From a virus, in the IMG/VR virus record IMGVR_UViG_3300025009_000036, positions 1 to 41,376 of that record: a stretch of 41,376 bases of DNA. One strand, written 5' to 3'. This document shows, piece after piece, positions 13,404 through 19,806 of this stretch. The notes under the pieces were generated by a model. That model was not told where the DNA came from. It worked only from the letters and a program-made list of their open reading frames with translations, and searched no databases. A program made the position numbers and the translations under genes. The stretch's first letter is position 1; each line of letters begins with the position of its first letter.

Positions 13404-14572
13404 AACTCATCTATCAGGGAAACGCCTTACACATTCCACTGGCTAGCGAAAGCATTCAATGTATTATGACAAGCCCGCCGTATTGGAATTTAAGATCATA
13501 CAACACAGGGGAGAACAAACACGCGGAGCTAGGCAGCGAACCCCTTCACGATTGCTTAGGTTGGGCAACAGGCGAGAGCTGCCAGGAATGTTATGTATGC
13601 CACATGCGCCAGGTGTTTAGAGAACTATGGCGCGTGCTAAGAAGGGACGGCACGATTTTCCTGAACCTCGGGGATAGTTATGCAAGCTCATGGGCCAGCG
13701 GTAGACGCAATATTATAGGCAACGGCAGCAGAGATAACCGCATCGATCGACGACCGGGGAACTTGAAAGACAAAGACCTATGCCTAATACCAGAGCGCGT
13801 AGCCCTGGCGCTACAGGCGGACGGGTGGTGGGTGAGGTCAGATATTATCTGGCACAAGCCCAACCCCATGCCTGAGAGCGTGACCGACAGGCCGACAAGG
13901 GCGCATGAGTATGTGTTCCTACTGGCGAAGTCGCAGCGGTACTACTGGGATCAAGAAGCGGTGAAAGAAGTTAAGGCAGAAAGCACGATAGGTGACAGCC
14001 GAAACAATAACAATGGACACCGGCGCGACAGAGATTATCCAGGTAGTGCGAGTAATGGCGGAACGAATTTAGGCGGACCAGATGGAACCCGTAACATCCG
14101 AACTGTGTGGACCATAACCCCTGCCAATTTTAAAGGTGCCCACTTCGCAACTTACCCGCCTAAGTTAGTCGAACGCTGTATCCTCGCAGGGACCAGCGCA
14201 AAGGGAGCTTGCCCTAAGTGTGGTAAGCCATGGGTTAGGGTAGTAAAGACAGAATTCATCCCGCAACAAGGAGTAAGCGAAACCGCACTAATCCGCGGCG
14301 GCAATGGACAAAAGCCAATGGACGATAGCAGCCGTTTGCAAGGCACAAGCAGGGGATCTACACGAACAAACACCACAGGCTGGCGGCCGGCCTGCCAGTG
14401 TGGGATAGATACCACCATTCCCTGTATCGTGTTCGATCCCTTCTCAGGATCGGGCACTACAGCCATGGTAGCAATAGAGCAGGGCCGGCGCGCAATAGGA
14501 GGCGAACTATCACTAGACTACATTCAGCAGAGTAAAGAACGTACCAAGGAACTACAGATAACCCTATTATGA
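13400..14572 (+). CDS. Beta-class DNA methyltransferase (N4-C or N6-A)
   Basis: The frame is open from 13331, but the ATG at 13400 overlaps the upstream stop and places the catalytic motif at the usual distance from the N-terminus; 390 residues. TSPPYW (24-29) is motif IV and DPFSGSGTT (346-354) is motif I, so the order is that of beta-class amino-methyltransferases. FLNLGDSYA and VRSDIIWHKPNPMPES are further conserved blocks. A CPKCGKPW...CQC zinc knuckle lies about 270-335. The TSPPY form is common in N4-cytosine enzymes but also occurs in some N6-adenine ones. No restriction gene is adjacent, so it most likely protects phage DNA from host restriction. Confidence 0.88.
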   Translation: MKLIYQGNALHIPLASESIQCIMTSPPYWNLRSYNTGENKHAELGSEPLHDCLGWATGESCQECYVCHMRQVFRELWRVLRRDGTIFLNLGDSYASSWASGRRNIIGNGSRDNRIDRRPGNLKDKDLCLIPERVALALQADGWWVRSDIIWHKPNPMPESVTDRPTRAHEYVFLLAKSQRYYWDQEAVKEVKAESTIGDSRNNNNGHRRDRDYPGSASNGGTNLGGPDGTRNIRTVWTITPANFKGAHFATYPPKLVERCILAGTSAKGACPKCGKPWVRVVKTEFIPQQGVSETALIRGGNGQKPMDDSSRLQGTSRGSTRTNTTGWRPACQCGIDTTIPCIVFDPFSGSGTTAMVAIEQGRRAIGGELSLDYIQQSKERTKELQITLL

Positions 14573-14585
14573 AAGGACTAAAGAC

Positions 14586-14771
14586 ATGAACGGACTACCC
14601 CTATTCACATGCCTGGTAATACTCTTATTCGTTCTGCTATTCCTATGCTCGATACTGTTTGGCCTTACCCAGGGCGACCTTCAAAAGGGAGCGCCGGCAA
14701 TATTCATCGGCTTTATTGGGTGCATCGTTATGATTATCTTCATGCTAATACTCAGGAAGCCAAAAGGATGA
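14586..14771 (+). CDS. Two-helix membrane protein (holin-like candidate)
   Basis: 61 residues with two hydrophobic stretches, about 5-27 (LFTCLVILLFVLLFLCSILF) and 36-57 (PAIFIGFIGCIVMIIFMLIL), a short polar loop between and a basic end (RKPKG). Its size and topology fit a class II holin, but it lies between the methyltransferase and the PAPS-reductase-like gene rather than with the late lysis genes. It could instead be an early membrane protein affecting the host. AAAGGA precedes the start; the stop overlaps the next start (ATGA at 14768). Confidence 0.68.
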   Translation: MNGLPLFTCLVILLFVLLFLCSILFGLTQGDLQKGAPAIFIGFIGCIVMIIFMLILRKPKG

Positions 14772-15556
14772 TACCCGTACTAGACGCATTCAGTTATGGA
14801 GGCGGAGTACAAAGCAACGGCGCGCTGGTGTTAGCTGCCGAGGGCGAGATAGATTGCAGGCTATTTATATTCTCGAATGTTGGCGAGGATAGCGAGAACC
14901 CGGATACCCTCACCTATGTAGAGAACATAGCCAAGCCCTACGCTGCGGCGCATGGAATTGAGTTTGTTGAAGTGCGACGCAAGAAGACGATTAGACAACA
15001 GGTGGTAGGCGACAACCGGGACATACCTATACCGATGTACCTCGCAAGTGGAGCACCAGGTAACCGTAAATGTACACTGCGCTGGAAGTCTGAGCGCATC
15101 CAAACCTATCTGCGTCGTACCTGGGGGTTTACCAAGCAATCCCCCGCGCTTGTTGGTATTGGATTCAGCCTGGACGAGTTTCACCGCATGAAAACAGACA
15201 AGCCCGGTATGGTCCAGAAGTTATCCTATCCCCTTATAGACCTACGCCTAACGAGAAGGGATTGCATTCAAATTATCAAAGATGCGGGCCTACCTATACC
15301 ACCTAAAAGCTCCTGTTTCTTTTGCCCATTTCATAGCCCCGCACATTGGGCAAGGCTCCGAGCAGAACACCCGGACCTATACGCCGATGCAGTTTACATA
15401 GAGAAGAAGGTAAACGAGAAGCGCAAGAACATAGGCCGAGACACAATGTATATGCACCGCTACATGGTCCCGTTAGACGTAATAGGCGATCAGATGATGT
15501 TAGACCTACCCGATGACGAGGAGTATTACTGCCAGTCAGGTGTATGCTTTGTATAG
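14768..15556 (+). CDS. PAPS reductase / adenine nucleotide alpha-hydrolase family protein
   Basis: Start 14768 overlaps the membrane-gene stop; 262 residues. FSYGGGVQS (8-16) is a PP-loop like those of PAPS reductases, DndC and ATP pyrophosphatases, which adenylate or bind adenylated sulfate. Conserved C102 (KCTLRWKSERI) and C183/C186 (SCFFCPFH) resemble the cysteine pattern of phage and DndC-like members. With the upstream methyltransferase it may join in sulfur-linked nucleic-acid modification or in consuming host sulfur metabolites. No other phosphorothioation (dnd) genes are visible, so a complete Dnd pathway is not encoded here. Confidence 0.75.
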   Translation: MIPVLDAFSYGGGVQSNGALVLAAEGEIDCRLFIFSNVGEDSENPDTLTYVENIAKPYAAAHGIEFVEVRRKKTIRQQVVGDNRDIPIPMYLASGAPGNRKCTLRWKSERIQTYLRRTWGFTKQSPALVGIGFSLDEFHRMKTDKPGMVQKLSYPLIDLRLTRRDCIQIIKDAGLPIPPKSSCFFCPFHSPAHWARLRAEHPDLYADAVYIEKKVNEKRKNIGRDTMYMHRYMVPLDVIGDQMMLDLPDDEEYYCQSGVCFV

Positions 15557-15559
15557 CAC

Positions 15560-15588
15560 TTGACATACAGGCGAAAGTTATATATACT
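15560..15588 (+). promoter_or_regulatory. Sigma70 promoter P3 (second early unit)
   Basis: TTGACA (15560-15565) and TATACT (15583-15588) with a 17-bp spacer. TTGACAT and the 13-base AGTTATATATACT around the -10 are identical to P1 at 4694-4722. The predicted start is near 15595 and the leader ends at the ATG at 15630 with AAAGGA at 15615-15620. It probably shares the RHH operator. Confidence 0.87.
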
Positions 15589-15629
15589 GATAGAGCATAT
15601 CAAACCAATTCACGAAAGGACAATTGACA

Positions 15630-16013
15630 ATGACTACAGATGAGATCGAAATCAAGTTAGAAATTCTGGCAGACCTCCGCCAGGCCATAGCCGACACCGT
15701 TACCCGCAAGGAAGCGGAGAAGGCAGCAGCTTTGCCCGATGAAGTTCTCCAAAAGCTGGAAGAAATCGAGAGCGCGTACGCCCCAGGGCTAGAGGACTTA
15801 GCGTCCCAGGTAGCAGAGCTGGAAGCCAAGATCAAGCCGGCCACGGTAGCAGCAGGGCATACCATTCACGGCAGCCGGCTTATGTGTGTGTTCTTTGCTC
15901 CGCCTGTTAAGTGGAATTCGGAAAAGTTAGCCGGCATGATGGAGTTGATCCCGCAGCTCGCCGGCGCCCGCACCGTAGGCGAACCATCAGCGCAGATCCG
16001 CACCAGGAAGTAG
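15630..16013 (+). CDS. Coiled-coil protein, Gam-like style (127 aa)
   Basis: The ATG at 15630 is preferred to the TTG at 15624 because of SD distance. 127 residues. Residues 1-75 are helical and charged with heptad-like spacing (EIKLEILADLRQAIADTVTRKEAEK, DLASQVAELEAKIK). The C-terminal part (VKWNSEKLAGMMELIPQLAGARTVGEPSAQIRTRK) has the W-x-x-x-x-L...R-x-x-G-x-P-S-x-x-I-R ending I recall from small coiled-coil phage proteins of unknown or nuclease-inhibitor-like function. First gene of the P3 unit, so probably expressed early. Confidence 0.6.
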   Translation: MTTDEIEIKLEILADLRQAIADTVTRKEAEKAAALPDEVLQKLEEIESAYAPGLEDLASQVAELEAKIKPATVAAGHTIHGSRLMCVFFAPPVKWNSEKLAGMMELIPQLAGARTVGEPSAQIRTRK

Positions 16014-16019
16014 GCAAAC

Positions 16020-16109
16020 ATGTGGGCCTGGTTTATTTTCAAAATCATCGAAGGGCTACAGGCAATCATAAGCCTGCTAACCCGTTTGATTGGCGCATTA
16101 TACAAGTAG
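16020..16109 (+). CDS. Very small hydrophobic peptide (29 aa)
   Basis: A 29-residue frame: MWAWFIFKIIEGLQAIISLLTRLIGALYK. It would form an amphipathic or membrane-seeking helix with Trp/Phe at one end and Lys/Tyr at the other. It fills the gap between two genes with only a few bases on either side, which favours translation; the SD (GGAAGTAGG upstream) is weak. Such peptides can disturb membranes or inhibit host enzymes. This is a small-gene prediction with limited support. Confidence 0.45.
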   Translation: MWAWFIFKIIEGLQAIISLLTRLIGALYK

Positions 16110-16111
16110 CC

Positions 16112-16345
16112 ATGTACTTCACACTACCGGATGATACTTTGTGCATACGTGAGGGAGCGACTAAAGGCGTATGGCATGTCGTATCATCCGGTAGTACCTC
16201 AGGCAAGCTAACGTTTTGTCATATAGTTAATTGGGATAGGCCAGAGCACAGGCCATTAGGAAAGATCGGAAAGAAAGATAAGCTATGTGCCACTTGCTTC
16301 CCTAAACACTTTCACTTAGAAACGCAGATGGAGCTAGGACTATGA
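16112..16345 (+). CDS. Zinc-binding small protein (77 aa)
   Basis: The frame is open from 15911; the ATG at 16112, two bases after the preceding stop, gives 77 residues and avoids overlap. LTFCHIVNW (about 33-41) and CATCFPKHFH (about 61-70) supply Cys and His for a zinc site. The first third of the gene is also a 15-bp perfect inverted repeat at the DNA level (16123-16195). The stop overlaps the next start (ATGA). Function unknown. Confidence 0.6.
   Translation: MYFTLPDDTLCIREGATKGVWHVVSSGSTSGKLTFCHIVNWDRPEHRPLGKIGKKDKLCATCFPKHFHLETQMELGL
16123..16195. repeat. 15-bp perfect inverted repeat inside a coding region
   Basis: ACTACCGGATGATAC (16123-16137) is the exact reverse complement of 16181-16195, separated by 43 bases. 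The intervening segment has a nested 6-bp pair, CATACG (16144-16149) with CGTATG (16168-16173). As RNA this would be a long two-tier hairpin near the 5' end of the microprotein gene. Confidence 0.85.
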
Positions 16346-16578
16346 GCGACACACCCAGGATAGTACTCGAAGTAGAAGACGTACCAGTAAAATTCGAGGC
16401 GCACAAGACCCATATTGTAGCCATCTTCCAGGTTGCCAACAACAAAACTTTGGGCATACGCTTTGTATCCCCAGAACATTTACTAGAATTCGCGATGAAG
16501 CTGATGGACATGGCCGCAATCACTTGGCCTGATCACCCATTCATGCAGCAGTACAAGGAGGACCAGGACCATGAGTAA
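16342..16578 (+). CDS. Hypothetical protein (78 aa)
   Basis: An acidic, soluble 78-residue protein with beta strands in the first half (RIVLEVEDVPVKFEA, HIVAIFQVANNKTLGIRFV) and a helical second half (EHLLEFAMKLMDMAAITW). It starts at the ATGA overlap with the preceding gene and ends just inside the next one. No motif is recognised; the small alpha/beta fold could be a single-domain inhibitor or adaptor. Confidence 0.6.
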   Translation: MSDTPRIVLEVEDVPVKFEAHKTHIVAIFQVANNKTLGIRFVSPEHLLEFAMKLMDMAAITWPDHPFMQQYKEDQDHE

Positions 16579-16735
16579 AAACAAATCAAGACGCCGCACC
16601 TGGAAGCAGGTATACACTAAGTTAATCAAGCAGGGCAAAGACCCAAAGGAAGCTGAGAACGAAGCTACACGATCCTCGGGCACGTGGGTTAGCCCTGAGC
16701 ACATGAAAGGCGAGACACGCCAAGGAAAGAGGTAG
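16571..16735 (+). CDS. Basic small protein (54 aa)
   Basis: A 54-residue product, very rich in Lys and Arg (MSKNKSRRRTWKQVYTKLIK, KGETRQGKR) with one predicted helix (DPKEAENEATRSS). The charge suggests nucleic-acid contact. AAGGAGG (16555-16561) lies before the start and it overlaps the previous gene by eight bases. Function unknown. Confidence 0.6.
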   Translation: MSKNKSRRRTWKQVYTKLIKQGKDPKEAENEATRSSGTWVSPEHMKGETRQGKR

Positions 16736-16738
16736 ATC

Positions 16739-17062
16739 ATGCAGCAATACACTAGCTGGAAAGACCCGCAACCAATCATAATCAGGCCGTACCCGGAGCC
16801 ACAATGGGAGCGCCTTACCCCCTACTACCCTTGCCCATGGTGTAAGACGAGCTACATACCAGAAGGTAATGTACTCTCTTGCCCTATGTGTGGAGGCCCA
16901 GGCGAGGATGACATGCCGAAGCTAATCATGTCGCTAACACCAGACGTAGACTGGACACAGCCAGGCGGAGTAGTAAGAATACCGCCGGGAGTACGCAAGC
17001 CGCCCCCACCAGAAGAAGGCTACTACCCTCACCCAGAGACTCTACGCAATTGGAGATTTTAG
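16739..17062 (+). CDS. Zinc-ribbon protein with Pro-rich tail (107 aa)
   Basis: 107 residues. CPWC (about 32-35) and CPMCGG (about 48-53) form a CxxC...CxxC zinc ribbon. The remainder is Pro-rich (RIPPGVRKPPPPEEGYYPHPE) and probably extended. The start follows the preceding stop by three bases. A small nucleic-acid-binding or protein-adaptor role is likely for this family type, but nothing specific can be stated. Confidence 0.66.
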   Translation: MQQYTSWKDPQPIIIRPYPEPQWERLTPYYPCPWCKTSYIPEGNVLSCPMCGGPGEDDMPKLIMSLTPDVDWTQPGGVVRIPPGVRKPPPPEEGYYPHPETLRNWRF

Positions 17063-17064
17063 CC

Positions 17065-17289
17065 ATGGAAAAACATCTTATGTTATGCGACCAATGCAAA
17101 AAGGACATCACCGAACAGCCCAGCAAGTATCGCCTTACCAAAGCGCCCAACCCTGGCGTACGGATGCCGTTTTATTCATTTGACTTTTGCTCCGTCAAAT
17201 GCCTGGAAGCGTGGGCGCAGCAACACCCAGACCCAAAGGATAAGGTAGCTGCCCCGCCCAGACCAGAACCGTGGAGGAAGAAGGCGTAA
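17065..17289 (+). CDS. CxxC / FCSxxCL zinc-finger protein, copy 1
   Basis: 74 residues from the ATG at 17065, which has GGAG eight bases upstream. CDQC (about 9-12) and FDFCSVKCLEAWA (about 40-52) form one zinc site of the pattern C-x2-C...F-C-S-x2-C-L-x2-W-A. The next gene has the same pattern, so the two are tandem paralogues. The C-terminus ends PPRPEPWRKKA; the DNA for this tail recurs at 17858-17879. Confidence 0.68.
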   Translation: MEKHLMLCDQCKKDITEQPSKYRLTKAPNPGVRMPFYSFDFCSVKCLEAWAQQHPDPKDKVAAPPRPEPWRKKA

Positions 17290-17291
17290 AC

Positions 17292-17501
17292 ATGAGAAAG
17301 AACTTATTGATATGCGATGCTTGCCTTAGGGAAATTGAAGGACATGTAGCATTTCACCTAACCATTGGACCTAACGACAATGTGTTAGCAGGCGTAACAT
17401 CACACACCTATGATTTTTGTTCGCTCCGATGCCTGGACAATTGGGCGCGCAAAGATAAAGAGAAGAACAACATTAAAGAAAGGGAATGGAAAGATGGCTA
17501 A
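17292..17501 (+). CDS. CxxC / FCSxxCL zinc-finger protein, copy 2
   Basis: 69 residues starting at 17292 (the 17271 codon upstream is also open, but AAGG at 17279-17282 favours 17292). CDAC (about 9-12) and YDFCSLRCLDNWA (about 44-56) match the preceding protein: same Cys spacing, same F-C-S and C-L-x2-W-A. The C-terminus differs and is charged (RKDKEKNNIKEREWKDG). Paralogue of copy 1; function unknown. Confidence 0.68.
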   Translation: MRKNLLICDACLREIEGHVAFHLTIGPNDNVLAGVTSHTYDFCSLRCLDNWARKDKEKNNIKEREWKDG

Positions 17502-17853
17502 GAGATTGCTCGACGTAGTTGTAGTTTCGGATGTTTCAAATGGAGCAGAGGATAGGATAATATTGTACGCCGACCAGAACGAGAACTTATACGGGAGGCT
17601 CAGGGAAGTAGAGGGCGTTATCTCTATCGAACCTGTTGGTCCCGGCAGGTGCACTCACCGCATTATCTATGATCGTCGATATGATCTATCTGAACTCATC
17701 GTAGAAATCAAGGCCGCCTGTCATGCCAAGCCAGAAGAGGGCGAAGGCGCGATGACGATAAACCTGGAAGAGATCAGGGCGCACCGTCCGGCAAGACTAG
17801 AGGATGTACTACACTTGGCTTACGAAGTGGAGAGATTACGGAATCTTGTGTAA
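17494..17853 (+). CDS. Hypothetical alpha/beta protein (119 aa)
   Basis: The ATG at 17494 follows a GGGA purine stretch and overlaps the paralogue's end by eight bases; 119 residues. Strands RLLDVVVVSDV, DRIILYAD, GVISIEPVG and THRIIYDRRY alternate with helices (LSELIVEIKAACHA; RPARLEDVLHLAYEVERL). The C-terminal part is a helical pair. No family is recognised. It ends the zinc-finger group; a 183-bp spacer follows. Confidence 0.6.
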   Translation: MAKRLLDVVVVSDVSNGAEDRIILYADQNENLYGRLREVEGVISIEPVGPGRCTHRIIYDRRYDLSELIVEIKAACHAKPEEGEGAMTINLEEIRAHRPARLEDVLHLAYEVERLRNLV

Positions 17854-17982
17854 GATACCATGGAGGAAGAAGGTGTAAAGCGCCACCACGAGGCTTGCAG
17901 AAGCCCACAGGAAAGGCGCAGCAAAGCAGGAAGCCTAATCAATGTCACTCTATTCCTGACTGTCCAGAAAATCTAATTAGCC

Positions 17983-18011
17983 TTGATTATCCCAATGTAA
18001 TTAGGTATAAT
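17983..18011 (+). promoter_or_regulatory. Sigma70 promoter P4 (HNH gene)
   Basis: TTGATT (17983-17988) and a perfect TATAAT (18006-18011), 17-bp spacer. The predicted start is near 18018, with SD AGGAGG at 18027-18032 and ATG at 18037, a well-formed short leader. Confidence 0.78.
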
Positions 18012-18014
18012 TAC
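17997..18014. promoter_or_regulatory. Operator candidate over P4 -10
   Basis: GTAATTA-GGTA-TAATTAC is a perfect 7-4-7 inverted repeat covering the -10 box. A further CTAATTAG lies at 17973-17980, just before the -35. A regulator bound here would block P4. It differs from the AGT-N7-ACT palindrome of P1 and P3, so a different protein is implied. Confidence 0.55.
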
Positions 18015-18036
18015 AAGCAGATAATCAGGAGGAAGG

Positions 18037-18696
18037 ATGTCAATCTTGTATCTAGGATACATTCCAGAAGGGCCAGCGGCCAAGCATATCGAAGATGCCA
18101 AGGCCTGCTATAAAACAAAGACCGGACACGACGCAACCGTTATCGTGGTGAAGCCAAATGCCCCACCCGAGTATGATTGCAGCCCGATCGTAGTGCGATC
18201 CCAGAAGGGCATGGCATTCGGGATGCTGCTAACGCATACGATTGGGCCGGACGATGTAAACACACCGGCGCGGCGAGCGATCGAAGAAGATCCCGCTATA
18301 CCGATTGACGAGATACCGGACCTGCCGGTAGATAAGACGGTGAATTTATTTGTTGACTCGCCCAAGCGGTATGAAGCTCCAAGGCGCACGGCGGGTAGAC
18401 CCCAGGCCAGCGGAGGCACATGCCCGCATTGTCTCAGTAAGGTAAAGGACTTTAATCTATTGGGCTGGTGGTGGGGATGGGATAAGGGAATCTACCCACC
18501 GTACTGGGAGGAACTTCGAGATTATGTATTCCAGCGAGACGACTATACTTGCTCCGTGTGTAACAAGAGATTCGGAAAGGGAAAGCTTGTGGCCCACCAC
18601 ATACACCATAAAGAAGATGGTGGAATTGATTCGGCAAGGAACCTGTCTACCATGTGTGTAGATTGTCACCCAGATAATAAGCCAATCATGCCATAG
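18037..18696 (+). CDS. HNH endonuclease
   Basis: 219 residues. The N-terminal 120 residues are a variable alpha/beta region of unknown role. CPHC (about 129-132) begins a Cys-rich part, and residues about 155-215 form the HNH module: YWEELRDYVFQRDDYTCSVCNKRF, then VAHHIHHKEDGG, NLSTMCVDCH. The two CxxC pairs bind structural zinc and the HH plus N-x-x-x-x-C-x-x-C-H residues bind the catalytic metal. It has its own promoter and is followed by a strong terminator, upstream of holin and terminase genes. HNH enzymes near terminase can assist DNA packaging; it could also be a free homing-type nuclease. Confidence 0.82.
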   Translation: MSILYLGYIPEGPAAKHIEDAKACYKTKTGHDATVIVVKPNAPPEYDCSPIVVRSQKGMAFGMLLTHTIGPDDVNTPARRAIEEDPAIPIDEIPDLPVDKTVNLFVDSPKRYEAPRRTAGRPQASGGTCPHCLSKVKDFNLLGWWWGWDKGIYPPYWEELRDYVFQRDDYTCSVCNKRFGKGKLVAHHIHHKEDGGIDSARNLSTMCVDCHPDNKPIMP

Positions 18697-18714
18697 CACC
18701 AACCCGCACCACCT

Positions 18715-18752
18715 AAGATACCGGTATAGACATCTACGCCGGTATCTTTTTT
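18715..18752 (+). terminator. Intrinsic terminator after the HNH gene
   Basis: AAGATACCGG (18715-18724) pairs perfectly with CCGGTATCTT (18739-18748), then a T run to 18752. A ten-bp stem followed by T residues is a canonical rho-independent terminator. It separates the early and replication regions from the late unit. Confidence 0.88.
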
Positions 18753-18755
18753 GAT

Positions 18756-18784
18756 TTGACTTTACACTTGAAAAGAATTATGAT
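18756..18784 (+). promoter_or_regulatory. Sigma70 promoter P5 (late/lysis unit)
   Basis: TTGACT (18756-18761) and TATGAT (18779-18784) with 17-bp spacing. A second weaker combination, TTGAAA (18768-18773) with TATATC (18792-18797), lies just downstream. The SD GGAGGG (18814-18819) precedes the ATG at 18825. It starts directly behind the terminator, so lysis and packaging genes are transcribed independently of the early genes. Confidence 0.75.
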
Positions 18785-18824
18785 GATAGTGTATATCTAA
18801 TCAACCTATTTACGGAGGGAACGC

Positions 18825-19199
18825 ATGAACGCGTTTGAGATCTCAGCTTTTCTAAAGGCAGGACTTAATACGGTGGGAGCAATACTCCCCCTGGTGCTGG
18901 GTCTTGTCACCTACTTTGGGCGCTTGGGTGTCAAGGGACGTTGGCAGTTGGTAACCAGTTTGTTGTCGGGATTGGTGTTTGGTGGTGCCACCATGTACTT
19001 CCAGACAGCTCCGATGTCCGCCGCAGAATGGTTTGGTATTGGGGTGGTCGGTCTAATGACAGGGTTGATTGCCACCGGCGTATACGATACCGGAAAGGAA
19101 ATTGTGTCAAAGGTTTCCGTAAAGACCATTACGGCCGCTGGTGTGGCTGAGGCCGTGGCTGAAGTAAACGCAGCCGAGCAAAGTAATGCCCCGCGATAG
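18825..19199 (+). CDS. Holin-like membrane protein
   Basis: 124 residues with hydrophobic segments at about 15-31 (NTVGAILPLVLGLVTYF), 41-58 (LVTSLLSGLVFGGATMYF) and 69-87 (WFGIGVVGLMTGLIATGVY). A short N-terminus and a polar C-terminal tail (VAEAVAEVNAAEQSNAPR) fit a holin. It is the first gene of the late unit and is followed by an XhlA-like gene, so a role in forming membrane lesions at lysis is likely. Its codon use (GGT, GTG, TTG, GTC rich) differs from the GTA/TTA/AGG-rich neighbours, suggesting separate acquisition. Confidence 0.7.
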   Translation: MNAFEISAFLKAGLNTVGAILPLVLGLVTYFGRLGVKGRWQLVTSLLSGLVFGGATMYFQTAPMSAAEWFGIGVVGLMTGLIATGVYDTGKEIVSKVSVKTITAAGVAEAVAEVNAAEQSNAPR

Positions 19200-19207
19200 G
19201 AGCTTAT

Positions 19208-19396
19208 ATGTCAAAGTCATTACGATCTATGACGGGGCACGAACAGCAAGCCGCAATTAGCCGCCGATTGGCATCAAGCACAAAGGGGCTGGGTTATTGG
19301 GCGGCACACGATGCACGACAAAGAAGCGCCTATAAGTTGTGGTCAAGCCTTGATAATGCAGTGAAGGCGATACTTGCGCCCTACAATCCGCGATGA
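19208..19396 (+). CDS. Small hypothetical protein (62 aa)
   Basis: A 62-residue basic protein (MSKSLRSMTGHEQQAAISRR..., GYWAAHDARQRSAYKLWSS) with two helical segments. It sits between the holin candidate and the coiled-coil membrane protein, preceded by AGGAG. Its stop overlaps the next start (ATGA). It may belong to the lysis cassette, but has no recognised motif. Confidence 0.6.
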   Translation: MSKSLRSMTGHEQQAAISRRLASSTKGLGYWAAHDARQRSAYKLWSSLDNAVKAILAPYNPR

Positions 19397-19785
19397 ACCC
19401 GCCGCAGAAACTACCGGCAGCAATGGTCACAAATGCAGTAATCCTAGACCGTGTAGATGCAGTACTAGTACGAGTGACAAGTATTGAACACAACCAGGCA
19501 GACCTATCAAAGACCACGGCCGACTTCCAACTAGAATACACTAAAGCACACGCAATATTGGACGCCAAGACCACCGCTGCACACACACGAATAGATGCCC
19601 AGGAAAAGGACATCGAAGCCCAGGAGAAGGATATATCCGATCTGGCAAAAGAACTTAAGCTACTCTCAGTTCAGGTAGAGCAGCTTCGTTGGTCCAACAA
19701 ACTACAATCATGGTTCTATGGGATCATCGGGTGCGCGCTACTTATCTGGTTAGTAGGCCAGTTCTTAGGACTAATCAAACCGTGA
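19393..19785 (+). CDS. XhlA-like coiled-coil lysis-associated membrane protein
   Basis: 130 residues. Residues about 15-100 form a coiled coil (ILDRVDAVLVRVTSIEHNQADLS, IDAQEKDIEAQEKDISDLAKEL), with the direct repeat QEKDIEAQEKDI. A transmembrane helix near the C-terminus (about 106-128, WFYGIIGCALLIWLVGQFLGL) is followed by a Lys. This coiled coil plus C-terminal anchor is the layout of XhlA-type proteins that act with holins. An inner-membrane spanin subunit is an alternative, although spanins usually have the anchor at the N-terminus. Confidence 0.65.
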   Translation: MNPPQKLPAAMVTNAVILDRVDAVLVRVTSIEHNQADLSKTTADFQLEYTKAHAILDAKTTAAHTRIDAQEKDIEAQEKDISDLAKELKLLSVQVEQLRWSNKLQSWFYGIIGCALLIWLVGQFLGLIKP

Positions 19786-19806
19786 CCGACAATAAGGAGT
19801 AATAGA

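Larger units (their letters stand above)
17854..18036 (+). other. Intergenic segment with paralogue remnant and promoter P4
   Basis: Bases 17858-17879 match 17269-17290 in 20 of 22 positions; the latter encodes the PWRKKA tail of zinc-finger copy 1. This suggests that a third paralogue was once here and has mostly been lost. The rest is AT-rich and holds promoter P4. An open frame from 17895 overlaps the HNH gene out of register and is not supported. Confidence 0.5.

Noticed and set aside
17895-18113. Open frame running from the spacer into the HNH gene
   Set aside because: It starts at a non-ATG codon without SD and overlaps the well-supported HNH gene in another frame, across its promoter.
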